DNA of 64,000 bases from CF-162 sp040882565 (GTDB lineage: Bacteria; Chloroflexota; Dehalococcoidia; SM23-28-2; RBG-16-64-32). Positions 62,581 to 64,000 of this stretch are shown piece after piece. Every line of letters begins with the position of its first letter. Position 1 is the first letter of the stretch. The stretch spans positions 1-64,000 of the forward strand of contig JBBEAZ010000018.1 in NCBI GenBank assembly GCA_040882565.1. Reading direction: 5' to 3'. Below the pieces are notes generated by a model. The model ran no database searches. It saw only the letters and a list, made by a program, of their open reading frames with translations, and was not told the origin of the DNA. Both the position numbers and the translations under genes were made by a program.

Positions 62581-62695
62581 CACCCAATTCATATGGCTAT
62601 AAATCACCATTGATTTGCCAGATGGGCGAACCTATAATGGCGCAAATCTCGCGCCCCGCCCGTTAAACGGCCGCCAGCCCACAGGAGACTCGCCC

Positions 62696-63088
62696 GTGCC
62701 CTTTGCAGACAGGATTCTCGTCTGCCGCGACTGCGGTGGCAACTTTACGTTCACGTCCGGTGAGCAGACGTTCTACAACAACCGCGGCCTAACAAACGAT
62801 CCAGCCCGCTGCGCGAAATGCCGCAGCGCCCGCAAATCCGCGCCGCCCGGCGCACCTGCAGACATCTCACCGCTGGGCCGGGGCTACGTTAACTACGGCC
62901 CCTTCGCCAGCTTCGGCGGCCGCACGCCCCGCCAGATGCACCCCGCCACCTGCGACCACTGCGGCGAGGTCACCGAGGTCCCGTTCGTGCCGAAAGGCGA
63001 CCGCCCCGTCTACTGCTCTGGGTGCTTCTCCCAGGTACGCACCGAGCCCGAGGACGTCGGCCACGTCCGCGACCGCCGCACCGGCTAG
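62696..63088 (+). CDS. Zinc-ribbon domain protein
   Basis: A 130-residue protein with two zinc sites. Residues 10-48: VCRDCGGNFTFTSGEQTFYN and CAKCR, a CxxC...CxxC ribbon of the probable zinc-ribbon (zf-trcl) type. Residues 85-115: TCDHCGEVTEVPFVPKGDRP and VYCSGCF, the second. This pairing is common in small cytoplasmic proteins of Chloroflexota and relatives; the role may be nucleic-acid or protein binding. GTG at 62696 has AGGAG 9 bases upstream. A TATAAT box lies near 62632. Confidence 0.75.
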   Translation: MPFADRILVCRDCGGNFTFTSGEQTFYNNRGLTNDPARCAKCRSARKSAPPGAPADISPLGRGYVNYGPFASFGGRTPRQMHPATCDHCGEVTEVPFVPKGDRPVYCSGCFSQVRTEPEDVGHVRDRRTG

Positions 63089-63572
63089 CGCGGCTGCCGC
63101 GCTGGCGCACTGCTTGGCCGGGGAAGCGGCCGCCACAACCGCTCTCGGCGACCAGACACGGCAATGGTCGCTCAGCCGTACGGCGCGAGGTGCAGCGGAG
63201 GCGCTGCCGGGGGGTTCGGGGGGTGCCCCCCCGACCAACCAGCCTATCGGGCGGGCGGGTGGGCAGTACAACATCCCACGGGGTGCACGAGTGGAGCCCG
63301 ACGCCCACGGGCCGAGGGACACCGTAACCACTTGTTCACGGGAATCCGGCAGTTATCCCCTTTTTAGTGACCTTTGTCACTTCGTTTTTGCTATCCGTAT
63401 GCGGTAACAATGACGAAAACATGGCGTCTAAACGTTAGCGATTGGGCGAACCAACATTGTCACGCTCACGTTATACGGTTGAGACACAAGGTCCTTGCGG
63501 TCTTTGCCGGGCTTCCAATAGAATCCGTCATCCAAGAGGGCAACGAAGAAGGGACTAGATAGCAGGTAATCG
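63089..63572. other. Intergenic region with repeat copy 6 and putative promoters
   Basis: No gene is supported in 484 bp. It holds a full repeat copy (63187-63305), then AT-richer DNA. A possible small frame (63410-63562, MTKTWRLNVSDWANQHCHAH) has no family and I do not call it. A TAGAAT box near 63518-63523 could serve the TPR gene at 63573. Confidence 0.4.
63187..63305. repeat. Dispersed GC-rich intergenic repeat, copy 6 (forward orientation)
   Basis: GAGGTGCAGCGGAGGCGCTG with GCCGGGGGGTTCGG and GGGTGCCCCCCCGACCAACC, then CGGGCGGGCGGGTGGGCAG and CCCACGGGGTGCACGAGTGG. Close to copies 3 and 4 over about 115 bp. Confidence 0.8.
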
Positions 63573-64000
63573 ATGGTCTTTAAGGCAGAGGACAGGACAA
63601 GAGCAAAGAAGCAGCACGCTGATGCAGCCATCCAGCTGGCCCTTCAGGGCCGCTGGGAAGAGGCCGTCGACGTCAACCGGGCGATCCTCGAGTCGTTCCC
63701 GAGCGATGTCGACGCCTGCAACCGCCTCGGCAAGGCGATGACCGAGCTCGGCCGCTACGCCGATGCCCGCCAGGCCTACATGCGCGCGATCGAGATCGAC
63801 CCGCTCAACTCAATCGCCCAGAAGAACCTCAACCGCCTCTCGACACTGGGCAAGAAGGCGCCGGCGAAAAAAGCGAACCAGAAGCTCTCGCCACAGATGT
63901 TCATCGAGGAGACCGGCAAGACGGGCATCACGACGCTGGTCAACGCCGACATGGACGCGGCGAACCACCTCACCGCCGGCGACCAGGTCAAGCTTGCCAA
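63573..64000 (+). CDS. TPR-repeat protein, 3' end outside window
   Basis: The visible 142 codons start MVFKAEDRTRAKKQHADAAI. Two TPR units follow: LALQGRWEEAVDVNRAILES (residues about 22-41) and NRLGKAMTELGRYADARQAY with MRAIEIDPLN (about 50-80). The next part is a basic linker (KKAPAKKANQK) and FIEETGKTGITTLVNADMDA. Proteins of this shape in Chloroflexota scaffold other proteins; the partner is unknown. The Shine-Dalgarno is weak (AGCAGGTA). The remaining C-terminus is not seen. Confidence 0.8.
   Translation, partial: MVFKAEDRTRAKKQHADAAIQLALQGRWEEAVDVNRAILESFPSDVDACNRLGKAMTELGRYADARQAYMRAIEIDPLNSIAQKNLNRLSTLGKKAPAKKANQKLSPQMFIEETGKTGITTLVNADMDAANHLTAGDQVKLA

Larger units (their letters stand above)
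62173..62695. other. Divergent intergenic region between rpmH and the zinc-ribbon gene
   Basis: No gene is supported in this 523-bp stretch. It has the rpmH promoter (62246-62274, minus), a small GCGGGCCCGC palindrome near 62218-62228, and a degenerate repeat (62530-62580). A TATAAT on the plus strand at 62632-62637 could serve the next gene. I do not see a DnaA-box cluster, so it is not an obvious oriC, although dnaA is often next to rpmH. Confidence 0.5.

Noticed and set aside
62173..62695. oriC next to rpmH
   Set aside because: No DnaA-box cluster or AT-rich repeat was found in the 523-bp gap, and dnaA is not adjacent.
63410..63562. Small gene encoding about 50 residues (MTKTWRLNVSDWANQHCHAH...)
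   Set aside because: No Shine-Dalgarno, no family, and it overlaps a likely promoter region of the TPR gene.

Overview
The window is a gene-dense, high-GC bacterial chromosome segment. It shows no phage, insertion sequence, CRISPR array, rRNA or tRNA gene that I can recognise. The gene content points to a deep-branching, probably single-membrane bacterium, most likely in the Chloroflexota (Dehalococcoidia-like). Supporting signs are a bacterial deoxyhypusine synthase homologue, a class V (archaeal-type) fructose-bisphosphatase, secreted cohesin-like proteins with thrombospondin-3 and dockerin-like repeats, alpha/beta-hydrolase-cyclase fusions, a SufR-like regulator and many start codons sitting 5 to 9 bases behind a -10 box (leaderless mRNAs). 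The assignment is inference from content, not from a marker phylogeny.

Layout. 1-6.8 kb: a truncated ketopantoate reductase, a hydrolase-cyclase fusion, a standalone PD-(D/E)XK-like protein, an amine oxidase, an SDR and a broken gene. 7-10.2 kb: polyamine/lysine block (deoxyhypusine synthase homologue, AdoMet decarboxylase, diaminopimelate decarboxylase) around a 370-bp divergent control region. 10.2-15 kb: lipoprotein, methyltransferase, acyl-CoA dehydrogenase, DsbA-like protein and an ABC-2 exporter. 15-22.8 kb: PPOX protein, DNA polymerase III delta-prime, a candidate structured RNA with a terminator, two metallo-beta-lactamase hydrolases, two GNATs, an M16 protease and a second hydrolase-cyclase. 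22.9-29.8 kb: groES-groEL under a perfect CIRCE operator, a heterodimeric ABC exporter and RimI. 29.8-37.4 kb: a 19-copy heptamer array, small secreted proteins, a cytidylate-kinase-like protein, two His-rich membrane-anchored cupredoxin-like proteins and the class V FBPase. 37.6-47.3 kb: RdgB, MoaA, MoaC, RluB, SufR-like regulator, TsaD, DUF2851 with an XRE regulator, a GltD-like oxidoreductase and a nuclease-like gene. 47.4-57.6 kb: two tandem ~1,105-residue cohesin/TSP3/dockerin-like proteins sharing a 1,015-bp identical block, a lipoprotein, an agmatinase-family protein and a third cohesin-like protein. 57.6-62.2 kb: PfkB kinase and the rpmH-rnpA-yidD-PQQ lipoprotein-yidC-khpB cluster. 62.7-64 kb: a zinc-ribbon protein and the start of a TPR protein.

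How it fits together. Polyamine metabolism recurs (amine oxidase, deoxyhypusine synthase homologue, SpeD, agmatinase-family protein). Molybdenum cofactor synthesis (MoaA, MoaC), tRNA modification (TsaD), ribosomal protein acetylation (RimI), chaperonin, membrane-protein insertion and RNase P functions are housekeeping. The most unusual content is the cell-surface cohesin/dockerin-like cluster with its conserved leader, the unidentified RNA downstream of holB, an apparently ATA-initiated lipoprotein, an arginase-fold enzyme with an Asn in place of a metal-binding His, and two dispersed intergenic repeat families.
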